Translations under genes and position numbers: made by a program | Notes under the pieces: generated by a model | What the model saw: only the letters and a program-made list of their open reading frames with translations | Database searches by the model: none | What the model was told of the DNA's origin: nothing | In this document: positions 9,595 to 19,096 of the stretch, in pieces | Layout: each line of letters starts with the position of its first letter | Numbering within the stretch: position 1 is the stretch's first letter | NCBI GenBank assembly: GCA_029012225.1 | Contig: JAQXLR010000162.1 | Location: 1 to 32,918, forward strand | DNA length: 32,918 nt | Origin: Clostridiales bacterium | GTDB lineage: Bacteria > Bacillota > Clostridia > Lachnospirales > Lachnospiraceae | Direction: 5' to 3'

Positions 9595-10575
9595 ATGTTT
9601 GCGATGCGACCTGTATTGTATATTGTGGTTCCGTGCTATAACGAGGAGAAGGTATTGCCAATTACCTCTAAGATGTTTCTTCAGAAAATGGAGCAGCTGA
9701 TAGCGGCGGAGAAAATCGATAAAAAAAGCAGGATTTTGTTTGTGGACGATGGCAGCAGGGACAAAACATGGGATATTATCTGTGAACTGGCAGAGGAAAG
9801 CGAGCATTATAAGGGGATTGCTCAGAGCAGAAACAGAGGTCACCAGAACGCAGTGCTTGCGGGCTTGATGGAGGCAAAGGATCTCTGTGATATTACGATT
9901 TCCATAGATTGTGACGGGCAGGATGACATGAACGCAATGGATGCCATGGTGGACGCTTATCTGGATGGCTGTGAGATTGTCTACGGCGTAAGGAGTAAGC
10001 GTGATACGGACACATTTTTTAAGAGGGCTACCGCAGAAGGCTTTTATCGGCTGCTAAACCGAATGGGTGCCGAGGTAATCTTTAATCATGCAGATTACCG
10101 ACTCGTATCTGCCCGGGTGTTACAGGAGTTTGCAAGCTACAAAGAGGTCAATATTTTTCTGCGAGGAATGTTCCCGATGGTGGGCTTTAAGAGTACCTGC
10201 GTATATTATGAGCGTCAGGGAAGAATTGCGGGGGAGAGTCATTATCCCATCCGTAAAATGGTGGCGCTCGCATTTGACGGAATTACAAGTCTTTCCGTAA
10301 AGCCGCTCCATCTGATTACGGGGTTGGGCTGTGGGATTGCGATTCTTAGCTTTATCGGTGTCATCTGGTCCTTTGCGGTTGCATTTGCGGGAAGAGCTGT
10401 CACAGGTTGGGCAAGCATGACAAGCATCATCTGCTTTATTGGCGGAGTGCAGCTCATCTGTTTGGGAGTGTTGGGAGAGTATATCGGAAAAATTTACATG
10501 GAGGTCAAGCACAGACCACGCTATATTATCAGCAATCGCACAAAAGAAAAAGAGGAAGCGGAGGAGCCGAAATGA
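9595..10575 (+). CDS. GtrB-like GT2 family glycosyltransferase
   Basis: LYIVVPCYNEEKVLP, DDGSRDKTW, DCDGQDD, C-terminal two TMs and GEYIGKIYMEVKHRPRYII; ATG 9595 preceded by AAAGGA (ORF opens at 9577). Confidence 0.9.
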   Translation: MFAMRPVLYIVVPCYNEEKVLPITSKMFLQKMEQLIAAEKIDKKSRILFVDDGSRDKTWDIICELAEESEHYKGIAQSRNRGHQNAVLAGLMEAKDLCDITISIDCDGQDDMNAMDAMVDAYLDGCEIVYGVRSKRDTDTFFKRATAEGFYRLLNRMGAEVIFNHADYRLVSARVLQEFASYKEVNIFLRGMFPMVGFKSTCVYYERQGRIAGESHYPIRKMVALAFDGITSLSVKPLHLITGLGCGIAILSFIGVIWSFAVAFAGRAVTGWASMTSIICFIGGVQLICLGVLGEYIGKIYMEVKHRPRYIISNRTKEKEEAEEPK

Positions 10576-12224
10576 ATCTCTGCTATTTTGTGATTTTATG
10601 TCTGCTCTGCCTGAATGCGAAGCGTTTGTGGAACAAAGACAGAAGAAGAAAGCTATTTGCCGGATTGTTTGGCATCCTCCTCTCCTGCGGCTATGTGTTT
10701 GGCTACTGGATTCAGAAGATGCAGTATGTGTTTGCGGGAGAAGAAAGCTTAAAAATAATCCTAATTACGCTCCTTTTGAGCATTCCGCTTGCAAATCTTT
10801 TTGATCTTCTCTGCGAGGGAATTGGACGAGGGAAGGAAGTGGCGGAGCCCAAAATTACAAAGCGTCGATTTTCGATTCTTATCTTTATGTTGTTGCTTTT
10901 TGCGTGGATTCCGGTATGGCTGGCATTTTATCCATGTATCTATGCCTATGATGCCATGATGCAGACGCATTATTGTATTGAACAGGGACTTTGGACGAAT
11001 CAGCAGCCCCTGCTTCACACGATGTTGCTCGGAATATTTTGGGAGCTGGCAAAGCTGTTTGGAGGGAATCTGGCAAGCGGAATGGCGATGTATGCATTCT
11101 TTCAGATGCTGGCATTGGATGGTGCGCTTACTTATGCGCTGACGTGGCTTTATGAAAAAAGGGTAAGGGGCATCCGGTGGATGGTGCTGTGGTGTGCTTT
11201 TTTCCCGGTGCATCCCATGCTTGCAATCTCTATTACAAAGGATACGCTGTTTGCTGCAATCTCACTGGTCTTGGTTGTCTACCAGTTTAAATGCATGGAA
11301 AAAAAGCCGAAGCCGTGGTCTGTTATGGGGATTACCCTCCTTGTTGCAATCGCTCTGCTGCTCCGCAATAATGCAATTTATGCGCTTGCGCTTGCAGCCG
11401 TTCTCTCTCTTTTGATTTTAAGAGGAAGAAAGCGGAAGCTTTATGTGCTTGTGGCAGTCGCAGCCACCTGTATCTTTGCAGTCGGAAAATATGGAATGAT
11501 GGAAGGAACAGGAGCGGCGCCATCGCCAACAGTGGAAAGCCTATGTGTTCCGCTCCAGCAGATGGCGAGAGTAGGGAAATATGCGGATGCCGGAGCAGTG
11601 CGTGCATACATCAGCGAGGACGCAATCTGGGCTTATAACGAAGTGATAGCAGATCCGGTTAAGTGGACGGTCATGGATCGCGGCATTGATGATGTGGGAG
11701 CGTTTCTTAGAACGTGGGTGAGCGTCGGAATCCGATATACCAGGCTCTATCTGGATGCGTTTCTTGCAAATACGGCAGGCTATTGGTATCCGGATGATAC
11801 GTTGACGGTGCAGCGCCTGTATTATCTTCAGACGGCGAGCATCAATCCGGGAGACGGAATCTGTGATATAGAGATCACAAGTAAGCTGCCGTTTCTCTAT
11901 GAGAGGCTGTGTCAATGGTTTGGAAACAGCAATCAATATACAGAGAATGTTGTGCTGTCATTTTTTTGTAATATACCGGTCTATACGTGGCTTTTGATTT
12001 TTTATTTCTTCTATATGGTGTACAAGAAAAAATGGAGGCTGCTTTTGCCGGTCATGTTTTTGGGGGCGTATTTTTTGACACTGCTCCTGGGCCCTTGTGT
12101 GTTGGTGCGATATGCCTATCTAATCATGGTAGCGGCACCTGTGCTGATTGGAATACTGATGATAACAGGAAAGGATGAGGAGAACAATGGACAAAATTGC
12201 AGTTCTGATTCCGTGCTACAATGA
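10572..12224 (+). CDS. Polytopic membrane protein, DUF6020-like, probable GT-C glycosyltransferase
   Basis: Many TM segments, LAFYPCIYAYDAMMQTHYCIEQGLWTNQQPLLHTMLLGIF pattern; start at ATG 10572 rather than ORF start 10407, which overlaps the upstream GT. Confidence 0.6.
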   Translation: MNLCYFVILCLLCLNAKRLWNKDRRRKLFAGLFGILLSCGYVFGYWIQKMQYVFAGEESLKIILITLLLSIPLANLFDLLCEGIGRGKEVAEPKITKRRFSILIFMLLLFAWIPVWLAFYPCIYAYDAMMQTHYCIEQGLWTNQQPLLHTMLLGIFWELAKLFGGNLASGMAMYAFFQMLALDGALTYALTWLYEKRVRGIRWMVLWCAFFPVHPMLAISITKDTLFAAISLVLVVYQFKCMEKKPKPWSVMGITLLVAIALLLRNNAIYALALAAVLSLLILRGRKRKLYVLVAVAATCIFAVGKYGMMEGTGAAPSPTVESLCVPLQQMARVGKYADAGAVRAYISEDAIWAYNEVIADPVKWTVMDRGIDDVGAFLRTWVSVGIRYTRLYLDAFLANTAGYWYPDDTLTVQRLYYLQTASINPGDGICDIEITSKLPFLYERLCQWFGNSNQYTENVVLSFFCNIPVYTWLLIFYFFYMVYKKKWRLLLPVMFLGAYFLTLLLGPCVLVRYAYLIMVAAPVLIGILMITGKDEENNGQNCSSDSVLQ

Positions 12225-13116
12225 AGCGGTTACGATAAAAAAGGTGGTGGATGATTACCGACGTGAGCTTCCGCAGGCGATCATTTATGTGTATGACAAC
12301 AATTCCGTGGATGGTACAGCGGAGATTGCAAAGGAGGCAGGTGCAATCGTGCGGAGAGAATATCGACAGGGCAAGGGAAATGTCATAAGAAGAATGTTCC
12401 GTGAGGTTGAGGCGGAGTGCTATCTGATTGTGGACGGCGATGATACCTATCCGGCAGAGTCTGCCGCAGAGATGACAGAGCGAGTGCTTTTCCGCCATGC
12501 GGACATGGTAGTCGGGGACAGACTTTCCTCCACTTATTTTACAGAGAATAAGCGTCCCTTTCACAATTTTGGCAACTCGCTGGTACGAAGGGGCATTAAT
12601 CTGTTGTTTGGCTCGGACATTAAGGATATTATGACAGGCTACCGGGCGTTCAGCTATGAATTTGTAAAGACCTTTCCGGTTCTCTCGACAGGGTTTGAGA
12701 TTGAGACGGAGATGAGTATTCATGCAGTAGATAAAAATATGCAGCTTGAGAATGTGGTCATTGAATACAGGGATCGACCGGACGGAAGCGAGTCGAAGCT
12801 GAATACCTATTCAGACGGGATGCGGGTGTTAAAAACGATTGCAAAATTGTATCGTCAGTATCGGCCGATGCATTTTTTCGGGGGTTTTGCAGTCCTTTTG
12901 CTCTTGGCCGCCGCTGTGCTTTTTCTTCCGGTTCTCATTACCTATATCGATACAGGACTGGTGCCCAAAATGCCAACTTTAATTGTATGTGGGTTTATGG
13001 TAATGGCGGCAATTCAATCCCTGTTTTGCGGGATGATTTTATCGGCCGTGCGGCAAAAGGAGCGAAGAGACTTTGAGATGAGACTGATTCGTGTGGGGCG
13101 AGAAAAGCGCTTATAA
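12187..13116 (+). CDS. GT2 family glycosyltransferase (DPM/GtrB-like)
   Basis: IAVLIPCYNEAVTIKKVV, DNNSVDGT, DGDDTYP; two C-terminal TM segments; ORF opens at 12175. Confidence 0.9.
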   Translation: MDKIAVLIPCYNEAVTIKKVVDDYRRELPQAIIYVYDNNSVDGTAEIAKEAGAIVRREYRQGKGNVIRRMFREVEAECYLIVDGDDTYPAESAAEMTERVLFRHADMVVGDRLSSTYFTENKRPFHNFGNSLVRRGINLLFGSDIKDIMTGYRAFSYEFVKTFPVLSTGFEIETEMSIHAVDKNMQLENVVIEYRDRPDGSESKLNTYSDGMRVLKTIAKLYRQYRPMHFFGGFAVLLLLAAAVLFLPVLITYIDTGLVPKMPTLIVCGFMVMAAIQSLFCGMILSAVRQKERRDFEMRLIRVGREKRL

Positions 13117-13133
13117 AGAGGCAGCATGCAGTG

Positions 13134-13180
13134 TGAGAATCAAGAAGAACAGGGAAACGTTCTTCTTGATTCTCATTTTT
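13134..13180 (+). terminator. Intrinsic terminator of the glycan operon
   Basis: Perfect 17-bp stem TGAGAATCAAGAAGAAC/GTTCTTCTTGATTCTCA (13134-13150/13159-13175) followed by TTTTTGTT. Confidence 0.9.
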
Positions 13181-13285
13181 GTTGCCTTGAAGTGTACTGG
13201 AAGCTTTCTGCGAGGTTGCAGTTTAACCGCCTAGAAAGGATGGACTGCTTGGAACTCCCTAGAATAGACAGCGGAACAGAGATTT

Positions 13286-13350
13286 TGGCGAAAACTTTTT
13301 GAAAACGAGGTTTTGCTTTGACAAAGATTTTTTTCATACCACCGTATAAT
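13286..13350 (+). promoter_or_regulatory. Putative Spo0A-dependent promoter of spoIIE
   Basis: 0A-box-like TGGCGAA (13286-13292); TTGACA (13318-13323), 21-bp spacer, TATAAT (13345-13350). Confidence 0.65.
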
Positions 13351-13394
13351 CGCATTTGTCCGCAAAAGCGGAACAGAAAAAAGGAGAGATGGAG

Positions 13395-15236
13395 ATGAAA
13401 AAAAAGGGAGTCAAACAAATGATACTTGGAGCGGTCGGATGCATGACCTGCAGTGTGAGTGTGATGGGATGCTATCCGTTGGTACCGGCATACTTTGCAG
13501 CACTGTATCTGGAGAATGTCAGTGGATTTTTGCTGCTGGGAACAATGTACATAGGAATGATTTTTTTTATGCCCGCTGCGGCAGCAGTCAAATATGCGAT
13601 TGCAATTTTGGTGGCAGCCGGAGCAGTGCGTCTGCTGGGCTGGGCAAACGAAGGCTGTCCTGCGTTTATGGCAGGGATTATGACTGCGATGATTACCGTG
13701 ATTTTATCGTTTGCAGGAGGGCTTTTGGAGTGGAAAAGTCAGCTCGGAGTCGCAGAGATTTTTTTGGAGGGCATCTTTATTTTTGGAGCAGTGATTTTGT
13801 TAAATCGTGTACTTCATGGGATTATGGAATGGCAGCCGCGTCAGGAGAAAAAGGAGGAGCAGCTGAAGATGGGAAATGGAGAGAGACTGCGTACCTATGC
13901 AGAATCTTTTCAAGGCCTGTCACAGATTTTTCACAGCATGAGTATGCAAAAAAATCAATGTACGCCGGAGGATTTGGGGAGGATTCAAAACGAGCTGACA
14001 GGAAAGGTATGCGCCATGTGCGATTCCTGTGCATTGTGCTGGGAGCAGGATGCTACGCCGCTTCCTGGTATTCTCTCTACAATTATTATGGGAATCTGGA
14101 ATTCGGGAAAGCCAAATGAGATGGCAAAGGAGCAGCTTGGCATCTATTGCAAAAAGAGTCGTGACATGGTAGAGGAAGCGGTGCAGGTATTTAATCGGGT
14201 CAATCTAAATCGTGCATGGTACAATCGGCTACTGGAAAACCGGCAGGTCATCGCAGAGCAGCTGGATGCGATGGCCTACATTATGCAGGATTGCGCAAAG
14301 GAGGAGCTTGTCTTGGATGAGAAGGAGCGCCATGTGCTTGCGGAGCTGCGGTATCGTGCGAAGGAGCATGGGATCGTGGTAGAGGATTTGCATTTGATAC
14401 AAACACAGGGAGAGCGAGTCCGTCTTTTGGCAACCGTAAGGAGTGCCAGGGGCGGCTGTATATCGGTCAAGGCTTTTCTTGACGCAGCAGAGCGTGCGCT
14501 CGGAAAGCGGTTGAGGCAGGGGGGACAGGCACGCTCCTTTATTGCAAAAGAAGCCAGCTCCTTGGTATTTTATGAGGATACGCTGTTTCGTGGAGTACAG
14601 GGGATTGCACGCGTGAGCAAGGACGGAGCCCGGATTTCCGGAGATAATTTTTCCTTTCTTGAGCTGGAGCGTGGGGAACTGCTTCTTGGTCTCTCGGATG
14701 GTATGGGGTCAGGAAGCACCGCCTGCAAGGAGAGTGAGCTGGTGCTTGATTTGGTAGAGCGTTTTATGGAGGCAGGATTTTCCGTACCTACCGCCATTCG
14801 AATGATGAACTCCGCGATGGTAATGAAGGGGGAAAACGATTTATATTCTACGGTGGATTTGTGTAACATTGATTTGTACAGTGGAGCGGCAAGCCTCTAC
14901 AAAATCGGGGCGGCCGCAACCTTTGTAAAAAGGGGAGACGATGTCATGTGCATTACCTCGCAAAATCTGCCGGTGGGAGCAGAGACACAGGTGGAGATTG
15001 AGGAGACCGAGTTTACGGTTGCCAATGGAGATTTTGTTGTCATGCTGACAGATGGTGTGTTAGAATATTTACATGTACCAAAGCCGGAGGAGACGATGCG
15101 GGACATTATAGAAAGTATTCAGACCAACAATCCGGGGATTCTGGCCAAGAGAATCATGGAGAGAGTGATGCTGTTTACCGGGGGAAAAGCAAAGGATGAT
15201 ATGACGGTGCTGGCTGCCTGCATCTGGGAGAAATAG
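13395..15236 (+). CDS. spoIIE: Stage II sporulation protein E (PP2C-type serine phosphatase), short membrane region
   Basis: GLSDGMGSGSTACKES, VVMLTDGVLEYL PP2C motifs; CAMCDSCALCW; N-terminal TM segments; upstream of tilS-hpt-ftsH. ATG 13395 or 13356 possible. Confidence 0.9.
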   Translation: MKKKGVKQMILGAVGCMTCSVSVMGCYPLVPAYFAALYLENVSGFLLLGTMYIGMIFFMPAAAAVKYAIAILVAAGAVRLLGWANEGCPAFMAGIMTAMITVILSFAGGLLEWKSQLGVAEIFLEGIFIFGAVILLNRVLHGIMEWQPRQEKKEEQLKMGNGERLRTYAESFQGLSQIFHSMSMQKNQCTPEDLGRIQNELTGKVCAMCDSCALCWEQDATPLPGILSTIIMGIWNSGKPNEMAKEQLGIYCKKSRDMVEEAVQVFNRVNLNRAWYNRLLENRQVIAEQLDAMAYIMQDCAKEELVLDEKERHVLAELRYRAKEHGIVVEDLHLIQTQGERVRLLATVRSARGGCISVKAFLDAAERALGKRLRQGGQARSFIAKEASSLVFYEDTLFRGVQGIARVSKDGARISGDNFSFLELERGELLLGLSDGMGSGSTACKESELVLDLVERFMEAGFSVPTAIRMMNSAMVMKGENDLYSTVDLCNIDLYSGAASLYKIGAAATFVKRGDDVMCITSQNLPVGAETQVEIEETEFTVANGDFVVMLTDGVLEYLHVPKPEETMRDIIESIQTNNPGILAKRIMERVMLFTGGKAKDDMTVLAACIWEK

Positions 15237-16730
15237 ATGATAGAGGAAGTATTAGATCGGATTCAAAAGGAAAAAATGATAGAAAGAAAGGATATTGTGC
15301 TGCTTGGACTTTCCGGCGGTGCAGATTCTGTCTGCCTCCTGCTGGTGCTTTTAGAGCTGCAAAAGCGACTTGATTTTTCTTTGCAGGCAATTCACATTGA
15401 GCATGGGATTCGAGGAGAAGAAAGCCTGCGGGATGCAGGCTTTCTTACTCGGCTTTGCCGGGAAAAAGGGATAAGCTGCCGGATTTTTCATGTGGATGTG
15501 CCAAGGGAGGCGGCGCAAAGAGGAGTTGGGATAGAAGAGGCGGCCAGAGAGCTGCGGTATGTGTGCTATCAAAAGGCGGCAGAGGATGCATGGGAGAGAG
15601 GTGAGAGCAGGGGAGAGGAAATGCCAAGGTATATTAAGGTTGCGCTGGCTCATCACGCAAACGATAATGCAGAGACACTGCTTTTTCATATGATTCGGGG
15701 AAGTGGGTTCAAGGGACTTGGCGGCATGCGAAGGCAGCGAGAACTTTCGGCGCATGCCCTTGTGATTCGTCCCCTGCTTGCACGAAGCCGAAAGGAAATT
15801 GAGCAATATCTAAACGAGCAGGGACAGGATTTTTGCAGGGACAGTACGAATCTGGATATGGATTACAGCAGGAACAAACTGCGCCATCAGATTATTCCCC
15901 TCATGGAAGAAATCAACCAGCAGGCAGTGGCGCATATGGTTCGTGCCGCAGGAGAGCTCTGTGAGATATCGGACTATTTAAAGGGAGAGGCAGAGGCGCT
16001 GCTTCCAAAGGTTTGTCGCAGAGAGAAGGCAGGCTGTTTGCTCCTGGCACATTTGTTTTCGGAATATCCCTCCCTGCTGCAGAGAGAAATCGTTTATAGC
16101 TTGCTTGTGCAGCTGTCAAAGAGCAGCAAAGATATCAGAGCCGTACACGTGCAGTCTGTACAAAATCTGGCGAAACTGCAGGTGGGAAGGCAGATTGCAT
16201 TGCCCTATGGGGTGGCGGCAAGGCGCGTGTATGAAGGAGTCCTGCTTACGTCCGCAAATTTGAATTATCGTAAAAGCGAGGAGGGGCAAGGACAGGATAA
16301 GGGGATATATGAGATTACACCGCAGATGCTTGCGTGTACGGAAAATGGGGAGGCATTTGCGCTTGATCTTCCGAGTGGACAAATCAGACTGCGGGTATTG
16401 AAAACTCGGGGAGAAATATGCAAAATTGAGAAAAAGAAGTATACGAAATGGCTGGACTATGATATGATAAAACATAGTCTGCAAATTCGAACGAGACAAA
16501 GCGGCGATTATCTTGTTATAGACGATGCCGGGCACAAAAAGAAGCTAAAGAAATATCTGATTGAGGAGAAACTTCCGAAGGAGCAGAGAGAGAGGCTTTG
16601 GCTGGTGGCAGACGGCTCTCATATTTTATGGGTGATTGGCGGTCGCATCAGTGCGGCATATAAGGTTCGGGAAAGCACAAAACAAATCTTGGAGATACAA
16701 ATGACCGGAGGGAACGATTATGAAGATTAA
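15237..16730 (+). CDS. tilS: tRNA(Ile)-lysidine synthetase
   Basis: LLGLSGGADSVCLLLVL PP-loop, HIEHGIRGEES, ALAHHANDNAETLLF, RNKLRHQIIP. Confidence 0.95.
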   Translation: MIEEVLDRIQKEKMIERKDIVLLGLSGGADSVCLLLVLLELQKRLDFSLQAIHIEHGIRGEESLRDAGFLTRLCREKGISCRIFHVDVPREAAQRGVGIEEAARELRYVCYQKAAEDAWERGESRGEEMPRYIKVALAHHANDNAETLLFHMIRGSGFKGLGGMRRQRELSAHALVIRPLLARSRKEIEQYLNEQGQDFCRDSTNLDMDYSRNKLRHQIIPLMEEINQQAVAHMVRAAGELCEISDYLKGEAEALLPKVCRREKAGCLLLAHLFSEYPSLLQREIVYSLLVQLSKSSKDIRAVHVQSVQNLAKLQVGRQIALPYGVAARRVYEGVLLTSANLNYRKSEEGQGQDKGIYEITPQMLACTENGEAFALDLPSGQIRLRVLKTRGEICKIEKKKYTKWLDYDMIKHSLQIRTRQSGDYLVIDDAGHKKKLKKYLIEEKLPKEQRERLWLVADGSHILWVIGGRISAAYKVRESTKQILEIQMTGGNDYED

Positions 16731-17250
16731 AAACATTCACGTACATCTTACTGAGGAGCAGATTGAAGCTCGCATCAAGGAGCTGGGAGAAGAAATCAGT
16801 GCGGCATATGGCGATGAGCCGGTGTGTCTGATTTGTATTTTGAAGGGCTCCGTATTTTTTACATGTGAGCTGGCGAAAAGGATTACGTCACCGGTGGCAA
16901 TTGAATTTATGTCGGTGTCAAGCTATGGGGCGGAAATGAGCTCCAGCGGAGTGGTTCGGATTCTGCACGACCTTGATGCCAGCATAGAGGGGCGAAATGT
17001 GCTGCTGATTGAGGATATCATTGATTCCGGCAGGACATTAAGCTATTTGCTTGAAAATTTGAAAACAAGAAATCCAAAAAGTATAAAGCTCTGTACCCTG
17101 CTGGATAAGCCGGATAGAAGGGTTGTGGATGTGCCGGTAGATTATGTCGGATTTGTCATTCCGGATGAGTTTGTGGTCGGTTATGGTCTGGATTATGATC
17201 AGTACTACCGCAATCTTCCGTACATTGGATTTGTAGAGATAGAGGAATAA
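16720..17250 (+). CDS. hpt: Hypoxanthine phosphoribosyltransferase
   Basis: LICILKGSVFF, VLLIEDIIDSGRTLSYL PRPP-binding motif, DKPDRR...YVGFVIPDEFVVGYGLDY. Confidence 0.95.
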   Translation: MKIKNIHVHLTEEQIEARIKELGEEISAAYGDEPVCLICILKGSVFFTCELAKRITSPVAIEFMSVSSYGAEMSSSGVVRILHDLDASIEGRNVLLIEDIIDSGRTLSYLLENLKTRNPKSIKLCTLLDKPDRRVVDVPVDYVGFVIPDEFVVGYGLDYDQYYRNLPYIGFVEIEE

Positions 17251-17264
17251 AGGAGAAGTGAGGA

Positions 17265-19091
17265 TTGAATACGAAAAGAAATAATTTTAAGGGATTTGGT
17301 ATCTATTTTATCCTGATCTTGGCAGTCATTGGAATATGGTATTGGATGGATGGCAGTGCAAGTACAAGCGGCTACACAAGAGCAGAGTTTGAGAAGGCGG
17401 TCGTAAACAAGGAGATTGTTGGGATCAATATCGCTCCAAACAAGGAATTGCCGACAGGTAATCTTTATATTACCTTTCAGGATGGCACAACAAAGGTGCT
17501 TACAGTCAGTGATGTGGATGAGATTCAAAACTACCTAAGAGGACAGGGCTATACGGCCTATACGGTGGAAAATCCGCCGGAGGAGAGCTGGCTTATGACT
17601 CTATTGCCGTACCTGATTATCTTTGCCACCGTCTTTATCTTCTTTCTGATTCTCTCAAATCAGACGGCGGTAAATTCAAGTGGCGGAAACAAGATGATGA
17701 ATTTTGGAAAAAGTCGGGCGAAGATGATGACGGATGATACGGCAAAAAAAGTTACATTTCGGGAGGTTGCCGGTTTAAAGGAGGAAAAGGAGGAGCTGGA
17801 GGAAATCGTGGATTTTCTTCGAGCGCCGAAAAAATATACAAAGCTTGGGGCAAGGATTCCCAAGGGGGTGCTTTTGGTGGGACCTCCGGGAACTGGAAAA
17901 ACCTTGCTTGCAAAGGCAATTGCGGGTGAGGCAGGCGTGCCGTTTTTTAGTATTTCCGGTTCTGATTTTGTGGAAATGTTTGTTGGTGTCGGGGCATCCC
18001 GTGTTCGCGACCTTTTTGAGGAGGCGAAGAAAAATGCACCCTGCATCGTCTTTATTGATGAGATTGATGCAGTGGCAAGAAGGAGAGGCACCGGAATGGG
18101 TGGCGGACACGATGAGCGTGAGCAGACACTCAATCAGATGCTTGTGGAGATGGATGGCTTTGGAGTGAACGAGGGGATTATCGTGATGGCGGCTACAAAC
18201 CGTGTCGATATTTTAGACCCTGCCATTATGCGTCCGGGACGCTTTGACCGCAAAGTACATGTGGGACGTCCCGATGTCGGAGGAAGAGAAGAGATTTTGT
18301 CCGTTCATGCGAAAAACAAGCCGCTGGGAGATGATGTCGATTTAAAACAGATTGCCCAGACTACGGCAGGCTTTACCGGAGCAGATCTGGAAAATTTATT
18401 GAATGAGGCTGCTATTTTTGCGGCAAAAGAGGATCGTGTATTTATTACGCAGGAGGATATAAAAAAATCCTTCGTTAAGGTCGGAATCGGTGCGGAGAAA
18501 AAGAGCCGTATTATCACGGAGAAGGAAAAGAGAATTACGGCATTCCATGAATCGGGGCATGCGATTTTATTCCATCTGCTCCCGGATGTCGGACCGGTGT
18601 ATTCGGTATCTATTATTCCAACAGGAAATGGGGCTGCCGGTTATACAATGCCGCTTCCGGAGAAGGATGAAATGTTTAACACAAGAGGGAAGATGCTTCA
18701 GGATATTGTGGTATCCTTGGGAGGTCGTGTCGCTGAGGAACTTGTATTTGATGACATTACAACCGGTGCGTCACAGGATATCAAGCAGGCGACCCGCATG
18801 GCAAAGGCGATGGTAACAAAGTATGGTATGTCGGAGAACATCGGACTGATTTGCTATGACAATGAGGATGATGAGGTATTTATCGGACGTGATTTGGCGC
18901 ATACAAGAAGCTATAGTGAGGGTGTGGCCATTTCCATCGACCAGGAGATTAAGCGCATTATTGATGAGTGCTATGCGAAGGCAAAGCAGCTGATTATGGA
19001 AAATCGGACGGTGCTGGAGGAATGTGCCAATCTTTTGCTGGAGAAGGAGAAAATCGGACAGCAGGAATTTGAGGCATTATTTGAGGGCTGA
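17265..19091 (+). CDS. ftsH: ATP-dependent zinc metalloprotease FtsH
   Basis: [13 protein letters not shown] Walker [15 protein letters not shown] zinc motif, two N-terminal TMs; TTG start after AGGAGAAGTGAGG. Confidence 0.97.
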   Translation: MNTKRNNFKGFGIYFILILAVIGIWYWMDGSASTSGYTRAEFEKAVVNKEIVGINIAPNKELPTGNLYITFQDGTTKVLTVSDVDEIQNYLRGQGYTAYTVENPPEESWLMTLLPYLIIFATVFIFFLILSNQTAVNSSGGNKMMNFGKSRAKMMTDDTAKKVTFREVAGLKEEKEELEEIVDFLRAPKKYTKLGARIPKGVLLVGPPGTGKTLLAKAIAGEAGVPFFSISGSDFVEMFVGVGASRVRDLFEEAKKNAPCIVFIDEIDAVARRRGTGMGGGHDEREQTLNQMLVEMDGFGVNEGIIVMAATNRVDILDPAIMRPGRFDRKVHVGRPDVGGREEILSVHAKNKPLGDDVDLKQIAQTTAGFTGADLENLLNEAAIFAAKEDRVFITQEDIKKSFVKVGIGAEKKSRIITEKEKRITAFHESGHAILFHLLPDVGPVYSVSIIPTGNGAAGYTMPLPEKDEMFNTRGKMLQDIVVSLGGRVAEELVFDDITTGASQDIKQATRMAKAMVTKYGMSENIGLICYDNEDDEVFIGRDLAHTRSYSEGVAISIDQEIKRIIDECYAKAKQLIMENRTVLEECANLLLEKEKIGQQEFEALFEG

Positions 19092-19096
19092 CTTTC

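Noticed and set aside
12124-12723. 199-aa minus-strand ORF
   Set aside because: Lies wholly opposite the clear GT2 gene, no recognisable motifs or start signals
13439-14119. 226-aa plus-strand ORF in an alternative frame of spoIIE
   Set aside because: Cys/Ser/Arg-rich out-of-frame translation within a confident spoIIE; no independent RBS
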